Source of the DNA: Prosthecochloris sp.
GTDB lineage: Bacteria > Bacteroidota > Chlorobiia > Chlorobiales > Chlorobiaceae
Length of the DNA: 64,000 nucleotides
Direction: 5' to 3'
NCBI GenBank assembly: GCA_004028745.1
Contig: RAZP01000029.1
Location: forward strand, 4,405-68,404
The notes under the pieces were generated by a model. That model was given only the letters and a program-made list of their open reading frames with translations. It was not told where the DNA came from and ran no database searches. The position numbers and the translations under genes are program-made. This document shows, in pieces, positions 36,305 to 45,411 of this stretch. The stretch's first letter is position 1; every line of letters starts with the position of its first letter.

Positions 36305-36697
36305 ATGGATGAGCAGCAGATGCACTACAAAAACAAGCTTGCTTTTGAGACGGACTCCTGGGATCTCCAGGTAGCGTTGGAAGCGGGAGAAAACATCGTG
36401 GTAGTTGATGCCCGTTCTCCGGAAGCATACCAAAGGGAGCACATTCCGGGGGCAATCAATATTCCTCACCGGAAGATGAGTGAAGAAACAACCAAACATC
36501 TTGCTAAGGCTGCTTTGATCGTTACCTACTGCGATGGTATTGGGTGCAATGCCTCAACAAAAGGTGCCCTGAACATGGCAGCGCTTGGGTTCAGAGTAAA
36601 AGAGCTCATCGGCGGCCTGGATTGGTGGAAACGAGATGGCTACAAAACAGAAAACAGTGGGGGGAGCACAGAATCCGCAGCCTGTGGTTGTGATTGA
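36305..36697 (+). CDS. Rhodanese-like domain protein
   Basis: The product of 130 residues from ATG 36305 is a single rhodanese domain with the usual VVVDARSPEAYQREHIPGAINIPH segment and a putative active-site Cys in VTYCDGIGCNASTKGA. It would transfer sulfane sulfur or bind thiols, in the cytosol since no signal peptide is present. The C-terminal tail ends in a Cys-rich AACGCD. It follows the Cus operon by 160 bp on the same strand, with the cupin gene after it. A link to copper or sulfur stress is plausible but inferred. A longer start needs a TTG. Confidence 0.85.
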   Translation: MDEQQMHYKNKLAFETDSWDLQVALEAGENIVVVDARSPEAYQREHIPGAINIPHRKMSEETTKHLAKAALIVTYCDGIGCNASTKGALNMAALGFRVKELIGGLDWWKRDGYKTENSGGSTESAACGCD

Positions 36698-36744
36698 GGT
36701 GCCCTAAAAAGTCATTGCATAAACATTCCTTCAGAGGATAAAAA

Positions 36745-37170
36745 ATGAAAAAACTGTTTTGGTGCGTTTGTTTATCATTGTTGTTCGCAGGTCATGCTCA
36801 TGCCAGGGAGCCGGGCGTTGTAAAAGTCGACGTGCTTGCTAAAACAAGTTCCAGCTGGAACGGGAAAGCGTTGCCGAATTATGGGGAAGGCACTCCTGAA
36901 ATAACCATTCTCAGAATAGCCATTCCTGCGGGAGTACAGCTGCCCATGCATGAACATCCGGTAATCAATGCGGGTGTTTTAACAAAAGGGACGCTAACCG
37001 TTACAACAAAAGAGGGGCAAGTGCTGCATCTTCAGGCTGGGGATTCAATTGTGGAAGTTGTTGACACATGGCATTACGGGAAAAATAATGGAAGTGAAAC
37101 TGCGGAAATTATTGTTTTCTATGCCGGCATTCAGGGAGAGCCCATAACCATCAAGGCTGTCGGGAAATAA
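36745..37170 (+). CDS. Secreted cupin-domain protein
   Basis: The 141-residue protein has a signal peptide ending at GHAHAREP and one cupin domain: PMHEHPVINAGVLTKGTL provides the His and Glu metal ligands of motif 1, and WHYGKNN gives the motif-2 His. It is likely a small periplasmic metal-binding cupin; catalytic function is unknown. It lies 47 bp after the rhodanese gene and is probably cotranscribed with it. Confidence 0.85.
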   Translation: MKKLFWCVCLSLLFAGHAHAREPGVVKVDVLAKTSSSWNGKALPNYGEGTPEITILRIAIPAGVQLPMHEHPVINAGVLTKGTLTVTTKEGQVLHLQAGDSIVEVVDTWHYGKNNGSETAEIIVFYAGIQGEPITIKAVGK

Positions 37171-37562
37171 CAGCAGATCACAATTGAGTCTTCTTTCTTT
37201 TCCTGTTTGGTTAAGGGTAATGTGTTCTGCACGTGATAGGGTTGCTGGGGAGTGTTTTCAACTTTACAATGTCCATGCAGTCTGCTTTAAATAATAAACA
37301 TGTTAAAGATCAAGCCAACGATTGTTCGTTTGCGTCATTCTCACAATGCAGTATTTTAAGGCACCTCTAAAAATCTATTATGCGATGCGATTGCTTCGTT
37401 GTCCCGACCTTGTCGGGATCGAAATCCTTATGTACTTTGTGTGCACTCCGGTTTCTGCGCTCCGTCCGCCTTGCACTCACATTGCTCATAACAATTTTTA
37501 GAGGAACCCTTTAACCATGGATATTTTTTTTGTTCAAGAAGCACAGAGGGGTCGATTTTATT
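37171..37562. other. 392-bp intergenic region holding a palindromic element
   Basis: Between the cupin gene and the toxin-antitoxin pair. Apart from the element at 37360-37509 there is no recognisable gene, RNA or terminator. The toxin-antitoxin promoter should lie in the last 50 bp. Confidence 0.6.
37360..37509. repeat. Dispersed palindromic element, copy 4
   Basis: From GGCACCTCTAAAAATCTAT (37360) to ACAATTTTTAGAGGAACCC (37509), 150 bp. The interior shares CGACCTTGTCGGGATCGAA with copy 2 and GTGTGCACTCCGGTTTCTG with copy 1. It lies immediately upstream of the mntA/hepT pair. Confidence 0.85.
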
Positions 37563-37865
37563 ATGTTTAAGCTAACAGATTATATTTCCAGGTCTGAATT
37601 GGATGCATTTTGTAGAAGACATCATATTATCAAAATGTCTCTTTTCGGTTCGGCCTTGCGTGACGACTTAAAACCTGACAGTGATATAGATCTTCTTGTG
37701 GAGTTTGATAAAAACCATATCCCAGGCTTGTTTGATCTGGCAGGGATGGAAATCGAGCTCAAGGAGATTATTGGCAGAAATATCGATTTACGCACGCCTG
37801 CAGAACTCAGCCGCTATTTCAGGGACGATGTTATGAAAAAAGCAAAAGTTGAATATGCAAACTGA
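37563..37865 (+). CDS. mntA: MntA-type nucleotidyltransferase antitoxin
   Basis: The ATG at 37563 gives 100 residues with the minimal nucleotidyltransferase signature GS (29-30) followed by DIDLLVEF, with Asp41 and Asp43 as metal ligands. MNT antitoxins neutralise HEPN toxins by transferring AMP to them. The stop overlaps the following HEPN gene by 11 bp, the standard arrangement. Confidence 0.9.
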   Translation: MFKLTDYISRSELDAFCRRHHIIKMSLFGSALRDDLKPDSDIDLLVEFDKNHIPGLFDLAGMEIELKEIIGRNIDLRTPAELSRYFRDDVMKKAKVEYAN

Positions 37866-38193
37866 AGACAGGATTCGCATTCTGCATATTCTCGATGAGG
37901 CGAACGAAGCATGCACATACACTGATGGTTTGTCATTTGATGAATTTTTGCGTGATGGTAAAACTGCTCGTGCTGTTATCCGCTCAATAGAAGTTATCGG
38001 CGAAGCCGCCTCGAAAATATCTACAGAATTTCGACAGGAACATCCAAATATTCCTTGGCAAAAAATAATTGGAATGCGAAACCGCCTTATACACGTTTAT
38101 TTTGATATTGACTTCAATATTGTTTGGCAGACAGTAAAGGAAAACCTTCCATCATTAATAGTCCAATTGCGTACGGTATTGAAAGAGTTGTAA
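37855..38193 (+). CDS. hepT: HepT-like HEPN ribonuclease toxin
   Basis: This 112-residue DUF86/HEPN protein has the RNase motif RX4HXY as Arg75-NRLI-His80-V-Tyr82. HEPN toxins of this class cut RNA, and Tyr82 corresponds to the residue that the MNT partner adenylylates. The start at 37855 (MQTEDRIRIL) overlaps the antitoxin gene by 11 bp. Both partners appear intact. Confidence 0.9.
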   Translation: MQTEDRIRILHILDEANEACTYTDGLSFDEFLRDGKTARAVIRSIEVIGEAASKISTEFRQEHPNIPWQKIIGMRNRLIHVYFDIDFNIVWQTVKENLPSLIVQLRTVLKEL

Positions 38194-38406
38194 ATCCAAA
38201 AACAAAGGTTGTTGAGTAGGGTTTCAGGCGATTTTCCCTGAAAGGTAAGAAACATCCGCTGAAATGCTGCTGGTGGCACAAAAGCGTTTGGCTTAAGATC
38301 TTTTGTCAGTGAGTAGCTGCTTTGTGCATTATGATGTGGTCTTTTCCCAATCAGAGGAAATAGAACGATGGTTGGGATTTTTGCTTTGTTCGGCGGAATG
38401 AAGTAG

Positions 38407-39492
38407 CTACGGCATCAGGTAGAGGTAGTCGTAGTGGATCAGTGGTTTCTCTCCTTTTTTACCCAGAAGCTCCTTTGTTTTTTCCGAACTGTATTGTGCC
38501 ATACCGTAACCGATGGCTTTACCGTTTTCGGAGCATATCTTGATGATGTCCCCCTTGAAAAATGATCCTATGACTGATTCGATGCCTACAGGAAGGAGGC
38601 TGTTTGCCCGTTCCTGGGAACGGAGAGCAGTCTCGGCGCCCGCATTGATGGTCACCGCGCCTTTTTCAAGTCCTTCACTGTGAGCAATCCACCGTTTCCT
38701 GCCATAAACAGGTTTTTGCGGAGTAAATCGTGTCCCCACTTTTTTGCCGTTCAGGATATCAAGAAGAATTCCTGAAGTGCGGCCGTTGGCAATGTGGACG
38801 GTTATGCCGAAGCGTGCGAGTTTGTGGGCTATATGGCATTTTGTCAGCATGCCGCCTCTGCCGAATTCCGATTTTCCCGGTTTGATATACTGGTGGAAAT
38901 GTTCGGTGGCAATGTCAATAGTGCTGATGACGTTGGGGGTGCTGTCCTTTCGGGACATGTCAAAAAGACCGTCAACATGAGAAAGAATAATGTAGGCGTC
39001 AACATGCATCATGGACGCGATCATTCCCGAAAGCTCGTCATTATCCGTGAACATGAGCTCTGTTACGGAAACGGCATCATTTTCGTTGATGACGGGAATA
39101 ATTTCGTGATCCAGAAGCGATGCAAGGCAGGTTCTGATGTTCAGGTAGTGAAGACGGTCACGAAAATCACTTTTTGTGACCAGTATCTGAGCGGTTTTCA
39201 GGCCGTGCTGTTCAAAAAGATCAGCATAGGTATTGATAAGCCTTATCTGCCCGGTCGAAGAAAGCACCTGACGAGCGGCGACCGGGGAAAGGCCGGCAGG
39301 AAGCCCGATTATCGAACGACCTGCTCCTACTGCGCCGGAAGAGACCAAAAGTATTTCCACCCCTTGGTTGCGAAGTTCTGATACCTGTGAAACAAGTTCT
39401 TTGAGTATCTGCAAATCCAGCTTACCCTGACTGTTGGTGATAACGTTGGTGCCTACTTTGACGACAACTTTACGATAGAGCGGGTCTTGCAT
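38407..39492 (-). CDS. proB: Glutamate 5-kinase
   Basis: ProB phosphorylates glutamate, the first step of proline synthesis. The 361 residues hold the amino-acid kinase domain (VVVKVGTNVITNS, SSGAVGAGR, NENDAVS, FTDNDELSG, RGGMLTK) and a C-terminal PUA domain from about 275. It is full length. Proline feedback is usual for the family. proA is 15 kb away. Downstream it is convergent with hepT; upstream is the SMR gene, 15 bp away. Confidence 0.97.
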   Translation of the reverse strand: MQDPLYRKVVVKVGTNVITNSQGKLDLQILKELVSQVSELRNQGVEILLVSSGAVGAGRSIIGLPAGLSPVAARQVLSSTGQIRLINTYADLFEQHGLKTAQILVTKSDFRDRLHYLNIRTCLASLLDHEIIPVINENDAVSVTELMFTDNDELSGMIASMMHVDAYIILSHVDGLFDMSRKDSTPNVISTIDIATEHFHQYIKPGKSEFGRGGMLTKCHIAHKLARFGITVHIANGRTSGILLDILNGKKVGTRFTPQKPVYGRKRWIAHSEGLEKGAVTINAGAETALRSQERANSLLPVGIESVIGSFFKGDIIKICSENGKAIGYGMAQYSSEKTKELLGKKGEKPLIHYDYLYLMP

Positions 39493-39507
39493 AAGTTAAG
39501 GCGATGA

Positions 39508-39822
39508 TTACTGGCTCGCGTGCAGTCCAGCGACGCCGATTATGATCAAAAGAAGCGAGATTACTTTTATCACGTTGAATGATTCCGCGAACCATGTAAT
39601 ACCGATAAGGGTTATCAGCGCTGTTCCGACGGCGGACCAGATTGCATAAGTCATTCCTAAAGGAAGGACTTTCAGTGCCAGCGTGAGAAATGTAAAGCTA
39701 AAGCCGTAAAAAATAAAAATTGAAATCGAGGGCAGCAGCTTTGAAAACCCCTGAGAAAGTTTCATGCTGGTGGTTCCGGCGACTTCCATGGTGATTGCGA
39801 TGATAAGGTAAAGCCAGTGCAT
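39508..39822 (-). CDS. Small multidrug resistance (SMR) family transporter
   Basis: The ATG at 39822 gives 104 residues with four hydrophobic segments and the essential membrane Glu13 in AITMEVAGTTSMKLS. This is the EmrE/SugE family of proton-coupled exporters of cationic drugs or guanidinium. WSAVGTALITLIG is typical of the multidrug rather than the guanidinium (SugE) branch, but that choice is tentative. A longer reading adds an unlikely basic leader and overlaps the antiporter gene. It probably shares a transcript with proB downstream. Confidence 0.9.
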   Translation of the reverse strand: MHWLYLIIAITMEVAGTTSMKLSQGFSKLLPSISIFIFYGFSFTFLTLALKVLPLGMTYAIWSAVGTALITLIGITWFAESFNVIKVISLLLIIIGVAGLHASQ

Positions 39823-39847
39823 TGTATGGAAACAAATAAAATTGTTT

Positions 39848-41110
39848 TTAAGGTTCGTTCTTTGCCGTCTCTCCTTCGCTATTGTTTTTGTGTCTGCTTT
39901 CGTAGTAATAGACAAGAACCGACATCAGCAGATTGCTGGCCAGAATAACCGCGAACACCACGGGCAGAAGGCTTTCGGATGTGATGACCCGGCTGTCAAG
40001 AACGATGAATGCCATGACGGCGGTTGCAAGGCCTCTGGGAATAAGTCCCAGTGTTGAAGAAACATGTGCGCTCCGGAGGGACGGGGAAAGCGGCCTGACA
40101 AGGTTCACCGTGGTGAAACGGCTGATAAAGAATACCGCCAGGAAGGCAACAGCCATCAGCAGGACTTCATTTGTGAAAAGGGTGAAATCAAAGAGCAGAC
40201 CGATAAATACGAAGAAAAAGGTTCTTACCAGAAAAGTCAGTTCCGCGTTGATTTTTTTTACCACCTCGTCAAGCTCGAATTTTTCGATATTGAGAGTGCT
40301 GTTCAGTTTGGCAAGTATTGGCTGGGACTTTGCTGCCAGTATTTTGCTATTGCCGAGCAGTATTCCAAAAGCAAGAATTGTTATCGCGGCCTCACCGCCT
40401 AGAAAATCGGTCAGGGTATAGAGAAGCAGGATAAAACCCAGTGTCAGCATATAGGCAAGATTCTGCTTGCTGAAATAGCCCATGAAACGGCTCCATACCA
40501 AGCCACTCAGTGCCGCGAGCATTATTGATATACCAAGACTTGCAAGAATGTGGTTGATGATCGAGGCTCCCTCGTAGTGTCCAGGCTCCCGGAGGATATT
40601 GGTGTAGATAATAACAGAGATGACAGTGAGTACCTCGCTGATAACTGCTTCCAGTGTAAGCAGAGTTTTGAGATTTTTAGGGATGGAGAGCCTTGGCAGT
40701 ACCGGCAATATGACCGCCGGGCTGGTGCCTCCGAAAATAAATCCGTAAAGGAGGGCTTCGGCCATTTCCATCTGGAAAAGAACAAGACAAAGAGCGGTAA
40801 CGCCGGCAGCCCCAAGTATGAAGGAAAGAAATCCGAGCAGGAGAGCAGAAGAAAACTGACGTATCACCAGATCGAATTCCAGATCAAGACCACCTTCAAA
40901 AAGGATAAGGATAAGAGCAAAAGTTCCGAAATATGGCGCAATCTCAAAAAAAATATCACTCTGGAGGATATTGGTGGCGGGACCAAGCACTATCCCCGCA
41001 AGCATGAGGATAACCGGGGTCGGTATCTTGGTTTTGGTGAAAAGGAAGTCACCGATGACTCCAAGAACTATGATTCCGCCGATAAGTGCGGCAAAGAGGG
41101 AAACATCCAT
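39848..41110 (-). CDS. Cation/proton antiporter (CPA family)
   Basis: From ATG 41110 the product has 420 residues, about 12-13 membrane segments and the CPA fold. The transport-site motifs differ from the best-known Na+/H+ antiporters: TSP in place of TDP (GGTSPAVILPVLPRL) and SE in place of ND (LEAVISEVLTVI). The C-terminal tail is short and charged, with no TrkA-like domain. Exchange of Na+ or K+ for H+ is expected; which ion is uncertain. The SMR gene follows 25 bp downstream on the same strand. Confidence 0.87.
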   Translation of the reverse strand: MDVSLFAALIGGIIVLGVIGDFLFTKTKIPTPVILMLAGIVLGPATNILQSDIFFEIAPYFGTFALILILFEGGLDLEFDLVIRQFSSALLLGFLSFILGAAGVTALCLVLFQMEMAEALLYGFIFGGTSPAVILPVLPRLSIPKNLKTLLTLEAVISEVLTVISVIIYTNILREPGHYEGASIINHILASLGISIMLAALSGLVWSRFMGYFSKQNLAYMLTLGFILLLYTLTDFLGGEAAITILAFGILLGNSKILAAKSQPILAKLNSTLNIEKFELDEVVKKINAELTFLVRTFFFVFIGLLFDFTLFTNEVLLMAVAFLAVFFISRFTTVNLVRPLSPSLRSAHVSSTLGLIPRGLATAVMAFIVLDSRVITSESLLPVVFAVILASNLLMSVLVYYYESRHKNNSEGETAKNEP

Positions 41111-41251
41111 ACCGTAAATTGAGCGTTTCAAATTGTCCCGACAAGTCGAAATGTACAACCGGTCGATTAATTTAGATCAAAGCTGCTCTATTAAAAAACA
41201 GGACGGGCTCGAAAGGGGCATTGTTCAGGAACAGATACCGTTACCGGATTT

Positions 41252-41740
41252 TCATTCACAATGGTGATGTTCTAATTCTTCACGGCATTTCGCAAATACC
41301 TGAAGACTGTAACTGCCGAGCGTGAAGCCGTTTTTCTCGCAAAGCTTTTCAAGGATTTTGTTAAGCTCGTCACTATGTACTTCAACGACCCTGCCGCACT
41401 GCTCACAGATAATATGCAGATGGTTGTCTACACCGTAGGACTTTTCATAGTGCGTGTGCTTATGGCCCAAGTCAATTTTGTTCACCAAATGAAATTTGAA
41501 GAGCAGATCAAGGGTATGATAGACGGTCGCTCTTGATATGCTGATGCCCTTTTTTTTCAAGCGCACGAATATTTCATCCGCGTCAAGGTGGCTGTTGGAC
41601 GTGTAGATTTCGCGGATAACTGTGAGTCTTTCTCTGGTGCACCGGTACCCTTCTTCTTTCATTAACTCCTTGAAAAGATTTTCGGCTTGTTGGGCATTTT
41701 GAGAGAGTTCTTTCTTGATCTTTTTTTTCTTTGAAGCCAT
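41252..41740 (-). CDS. Fur-family transcriptional regulator
   Basis: The ATG at 41740 gives 162 residues with a Lys-rich N-terminus, a winged helix (RCTRERLTVIREIY, SRATVYHTLDLL) and the dimer domain with the HLHIICEQCGRV zinc-binding Cys pair. The C-terminus ends in CREELEHHHC, with a second Cys pair and a histidine patch. It may be Fur or PerR; the sequence does not settle metal or peroxide sensing. It follows mscS closely and may be cotranscribed. Confidence 0.93.
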   Translation of the reverse strand: MASKKKKIKKELSQNAQQAENLFKELMKEEGYRCTRERLTVIREIYTSNSHLDADEIFVRLKKKGISISRATVYHTLDLLFKFHLVNKIDLGHKHTHYEKSYGVDNHLHIICEQCGRVVEVHSDELNKILEKLCEKNGFTLGSYSLQVFAKCREELEHHHCE

Positions 41741-41805
41741 TGTATATATCCGGTTACATGTGCCTGAATGGAGTGTTTTAGTTAGGGGCCTGTTCAAGCA
41801 AGCAC

Positions 41806-43455
41806 TCAAATTAGGGTGTAGTTGTTTTCCTGCAGCTTGTCCTGCACGTTCTGGGAGAGCCTCGAATAAACCGCTTCCAGGTTTTTGGTCTCCTTTGTAT
41901 TTGCTCTGAGCGTGTAGCCAAGCATCCCGTTTTTGGTCTCTGTTCTAAAAAGAGCGGGTTTCGGATCAAGCATGATTCCGTCCACGCTTAGCGCGGCTTC
42001 GATTACCAACTCTCGAAGTGCTTCGGTTTTAGTGTTTTGTTTCAGATGAAACGCAAATTCCAGCGACAGATGTCCGTTTTTCTGGACAGACTCAGTATAA
42101 TTTATGATTTTTGACTGAAATGCGGCTTGGTTCGGTATGATAATGATTTCATTCTGGAGATTTTTTATACGGGTTACCAGAAGTCCCTTGCAAACGATAT
42201 CGCCGGTAATGTCTCCGAGCATTACCCTGTCACCGATTCGGAAAGAGCCTGTGTAGTTAAGCATGATCCCGCTGATGATGTTCCGGACGGTCGGAACTAC
42301 GCTTAGAGAAAAGGTCAAACCCAGAATGATGGCGAGAGCAAGCGTTGTGCGGTTATTTGCAAGGGGCAGAGAGGCAAACAGCAGGAATGCCAGCAGAAGG
42401 TAAAGGACGATTTTGACAATTTTTCTTGTAGGTTCCGCCCATTCAGCTTCGAAACCACCGAACTTAAGTTCACCTTTTCCTATGTTTTTGAAAACCACGT
42501 CGCTGAATTTGCCGAGGTAGCGCGTAATGGTTATCAGAATCACAATTATTATGACGTTTGGAATCAGTGTTACAAATTCGTTGGATAATTTTTTTGCAGG
42601 ATCGAGTACAAACGCGAGCAGGTTTGTCGATAGATCCTCTGTCCAGGGAAAAAAGCTCAGCACCGTCGTGAGATAGGCATAGATCAAGAGAATTTTCAAG
42701 AAGAGTTCGGTAATCCTGCTGGTCCAGCCAAGCCCGGACGCCAGATGGTCAGGGGCAAGGAGCTGTATGAGCTTGTTCTGGCTGTTGGAGCTGTTGTGCA
42801 GCCTGATTTTCTGAATCCAGCCATCAATGAGAGTGAAGAAACTGTTCAGGTAGTGCCATACGACAGCAAGCGCAACGAGAAGTACAAGGGATTTAAGGAT
42901 GCTGAACAGAATATTTCGTCCGCTGGTTTCTTCCCTGAATTTTTTTGCCTGTTTTGAGATTTTTGCAAGCACGGAATCGGCAAGTTCAAGCCTTGACATG
43001 TTTTCGGCAGCGGCATCTTCTTCACTGAAAGCCGCGATGATGTTCCGGGGTGTTCGGATTGCCGTCAGCGTTTCGCCCTCGACGATTGTGAGTGAATCGA
43101 CGGGCGTGGAGGAACGGAAAAAGTCCGTGAGAAGTTTGGAGGTTTTCAAGGCCCTTTGCTCCGCCTCTATATCGCCGATCTTGTCGTAAAGACGAAAAAC
43201 CTCATTGTTATTCACGGTTACAGGAAATCCTCGCTGCTGTTTCAATGAATCGGAAAAAGCCCTTATGACGTCCTTATCATCAATTTTAACGGGTTCCGGC
43301 TGTTCGGTTTCAACGGTATCCTCAACAGCTACGATCGCTGCAGATGCTGCGGTGTCGGCCGGAGACGCTTCGGAGTCGGTGACAGCATGGCTTACCTTTG
43401 CAGAAAGGAGCAGCAGGAAAAAAATGTATACCGCGAAAAGCTTTTTCATTGTCAT
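41806..43455 (-). CDS. Mechanosensitive channel, MscS family, with a periplasmic N-terminal region
   Basis: The 549-residue protein starts with a signal-like segment, has an acidic and helical N-terminal region of about 170 residues predicted to be periplasmic, then several membrane segments from about 195, and the MscS pore and beta domain (IISGIMLNYTGSFRIGDRVMLGDITGDI, IIIPNQAAFQSKIINY). It should open upon membrane tension to relieve osmotic downshock. The long N-terminus sets it apart from minimal MscS. The Fur-family gene starts 65 bp downstream. Confidence 0.92.
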   Translation of the reverse strand: MTMKKLFAVYIFFLLLLSAKVSHAVTDSEASPADTAASAAIVAVEDTVETEQPEPVKIDDKDVIRAFSDSLKQQRGFPVTVNNNEVFRLYDKIGDIEAEQRALKTSKLLTDFFRSSTPVDSLTIVEGETLTAIRTPRNIIAAFSEEDAAAENMSRLELADSVLAKISKQAKKFREETSGRNILFSILKSLVLLVALAVVWHYLNSFFTLIDGWIQKIRLHNSSNSQNKLIQLLAPDHLASGLGWTSRITELFLKILLIYAYLTTVLSFFPWTEDLSTNLLAFVLDPAKKLSNEFVTLIPNVIIIVILITITRYLGKFSDVVFKNIGKGELKFGGFEAEWAEPTRKIVKIVLYLLLAFLLFASLPLANNRTTLALAIILGLTFSLSVVPTVRNIISGIMLNYTGSFRIGDRVMLGDITGDIVCKGLLVTRIKNLQNEIIIIPNQAAFQSKIINYTESVQKNGHLSLEFAFHLKQNTKTEALRELVIEAALSVDGIMLDPKPALFRTETKNGMLGYTLRANTKETKNLEAVYSRLSQNVQDKLQENNYTLI

Positions 43456-43745
43456 CTTTTATTAATAATCGTATCTAATTTACTTAAATATTGCCAAACT
43501 CAATGAATAACCGCTTTAACCAGGTGTTCTAATAGTTACCAAAGGAGTGCGTGCAGAGCGTATCATGCAGATGCAGGAGAGCAACTTTTTACCCTGTGCA
43601 CAGGTTTGATAAACAAAAAAACAAGGGAAACGAAACAGATCCTGTACGATTAAAGGATTAGAGATTAAATGCAGTTGATAAGGCATAATTTTTATTGTAC
43701 TTAATATATGTCAAGTAAAGTTTGAAATGCTCAACTTAAGAGGAC
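43456..43745. other. 290-bp divergent intergenic region mscS / def
   Basis: No gene was found. It must contain the promoters for the mscS-fur and def-fmt-lepA groups. An AGAGGA ribosome site precedes def. No specific operator was recognised. Confidence 0.5.
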
Positions 43746-44303
43746 ATGATACTTCCGATTAATACATACAGTGACGAGGTACTGCGCCGAAAGGCAAAAC
43801 CGTTGAAGGGGATTGACGAGCAGCTTGAAGAGCTTATAGGGAACATGTTCGAATCCATGCGAAATGCCGAGGGTATAGGCCTTGCGGCACCACAGGTAGG
43901 TGTTTCCCTGCGTCTGCTTGTCGTCGATATTTCCCTGGCCGACGGTTATGAAGGGGCTTCTCCGATGGTGGTCATCAATCCCCACGTTCTCGCTGTAAAG
44001 GGTTTCAACTCAATGGAAGAGGGATGCCTGAGCATCCCGGATGTAAGGGGTGAAGTGGTTCGTCCATCGGTTATACAGCTCAAATACCGTGATGAAAATT
44101 TTGAAGAGCGTGTCGGAGAGTTTGATGATCTTGCAGCACGGGTTTTGCAGCATGAAATCGACCATCTTGATGGGACACTGTTCGTGGACCGCATGCAACG
44201 GCGAAACCGAAGGAAAATCCAGAAAGAACTTGACGCCATAACTCGTGGTGAGGTCAAGGCCAGCTATCCTGTTGCTTTGCAAGCGGGTAGTGAGGTGAAA
44301 TGA
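43746..44303 (+). CDS. def: Peptide deformylase
   Basis: Def removes the formyl group from nascent proteins. The 185-residue product has all three motifs: GIGLAAPQVG, EEGCLSIP with the metal Cys, and HEIDHLDG with the two metal His and catalytic Glu. The start has an AGAGGA site. It is followed 22 bp later by fmt, the enzyme that adds the formyl group, a common pairing. Confidence 0.98.
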   Translation: MILPINTYSDEVLRRKAKPLKGIDEQLEELIGNMFESMRNAEGIGLAAPQVGVSLRLLVVDISLADGYEGASPMVVINPHVLAVKGFNSMEEGCLSIPDVRGEVVRPSVIQLKYRDENFEERVGEFDDLAARVLQHEIDHLDGTLFVDRMQRRNRRKIQKELDAITRGEVKASYPVALQAGSEVK

Positions 44304-44325
44304 AAAAAACGGATTCGGATTTTCA

Positions 44326-45279
44326 ATGAGAATTATTTTTATGGGAACACCCTGGTTCGCTGTTCCTTCTCTCCGCGCCATAGCTGAAACTGACAATGAT
44401 TTTGAGATCGTTCTGGTGGTTACCGGTAAAGACAAGCCTCGAAAGAGTCAGCGGTCTGAACCCGAGCCTACACCGGTAAAAAAAGCGGCAAAGGAGCTTG
44501 GTGTCACCGTGCTTGAAATAGATGACGTGAAGGAGCCTCGTTTTGCCGGTACTGTTGCAAGGTACCGGCCTGACGTCATTGTAGTTGCTGCTTTCCGTGT
44601 TCTTCCCCCTTCGGTTTTTGAACAGGCAAGGCTCGGATCGTTCAACCTTCATGCCTCATTGCTTCCTCGTTACCGGGGTGCGGCACCGGTTAACTGGGCG
44701 ATAATCAACGGTGATAAAGAAACCGGGGTGACTACTTTTTTTCTGCGGAAAACGGTTGACACAGGAAATATCATCCTTCAGAAGAAAACCCCCATAGAGC
44801 CGGATGAAACTGCGGGAGAGCTTGCCGAACGTTTGGCGGTTATCGGTGCCGGAGTAGTTGTCGATACGCTGAGACTCATCAGGGACGGCAGGGTAGAGCC
44901 GTCGCTACAAGATGATGCAAAGGCTACTAAAGCCCCCAAACTAACGTCGGAGAACACCCGGATTGATTGGGCTGAACCTGTAGATGCCATTTGTGATTTT
45001 GTCCGGGGCCTTTCACCAAAACCTTCAGCCTGGACGGTGTTCAATCACAGGAAGGTGAAGATTTATAAAGTTGTTGTGGCTGATTATCAGCTTCCGGAGC
45101 CGGAAGAGCAGGTAATGGTTCCGGGAAATCTCTCGGTAGAGGGGAACCATTTGTTTGTTATGGGGCTGGATGGATGGGTTGAGATACTTTCTCTTCAGAT
45201 GGAAGGTAAGCGGAAAATGGACGCCGTCGAGTTCTGCTGCGGATTTCGTTGTGAAGAGGAGTGCCCGTCGTTTTCATAG
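44326..45279 (+). CDS. fmt: Methionyl-tRNA formyltransferase
   Basis: Fmt formylates initiator Met-tRNA using 10-formyl-THF. The 317-residue product has the Rossmann-type domain with the signature FNLHASLLPRYRGAAPVNWA, including the catalytic Asn and His, and a C-terminal OB-like domain. Length is typical. The def-fmt pair is probably cotranscribed with lepA, which begins 132 bp downstream. Confidence 0.98.
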   Translation: MRIIFMGTPWFAVPSLRAIAETDNDFEIVLVVTGKDKPRKSQRSEPEPTPVKKAAKELGVTVLEIDDVKEPRFAGTVARYRPDVIVVAAFRVLPPSVFEQARLGSFNLHASLLPRYRGAAPVNWAIINGDKETGVTTFFLRKTVDTGNIILQKKTPIEPDETAGELAERLAVIGAGVVVDTLRLIRDGRVEPSLQDDAKATKAPKLTSENTRIDWAEPVDAICDFVRGLSPKPSAWTVFNHRKVKIYKVVVADYQLPEPEEQVMVPGNLSVEGNHLFVMGLDGWVEILSLQMEGKRKMDAVEFCCGFRCEEECPSFS

Positions 45280-45411
45280 GGAAACCGGATTCATTATATT
45301 CCCCGGTGTTTTTTGCAAGCCTGGGTTGGGTGTTTCGTTACTGTTCCGGGCTGTTCGAACAAGCACGTAATTCAGGCCAAACATATATTTTCAACTAAAT
45401 ATGAACAGTTT

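Noticed and set aside
38794..39381. 195-codon open frame on the plus strand
   Set aside because: Antisense to proB; no recognisable protein features.
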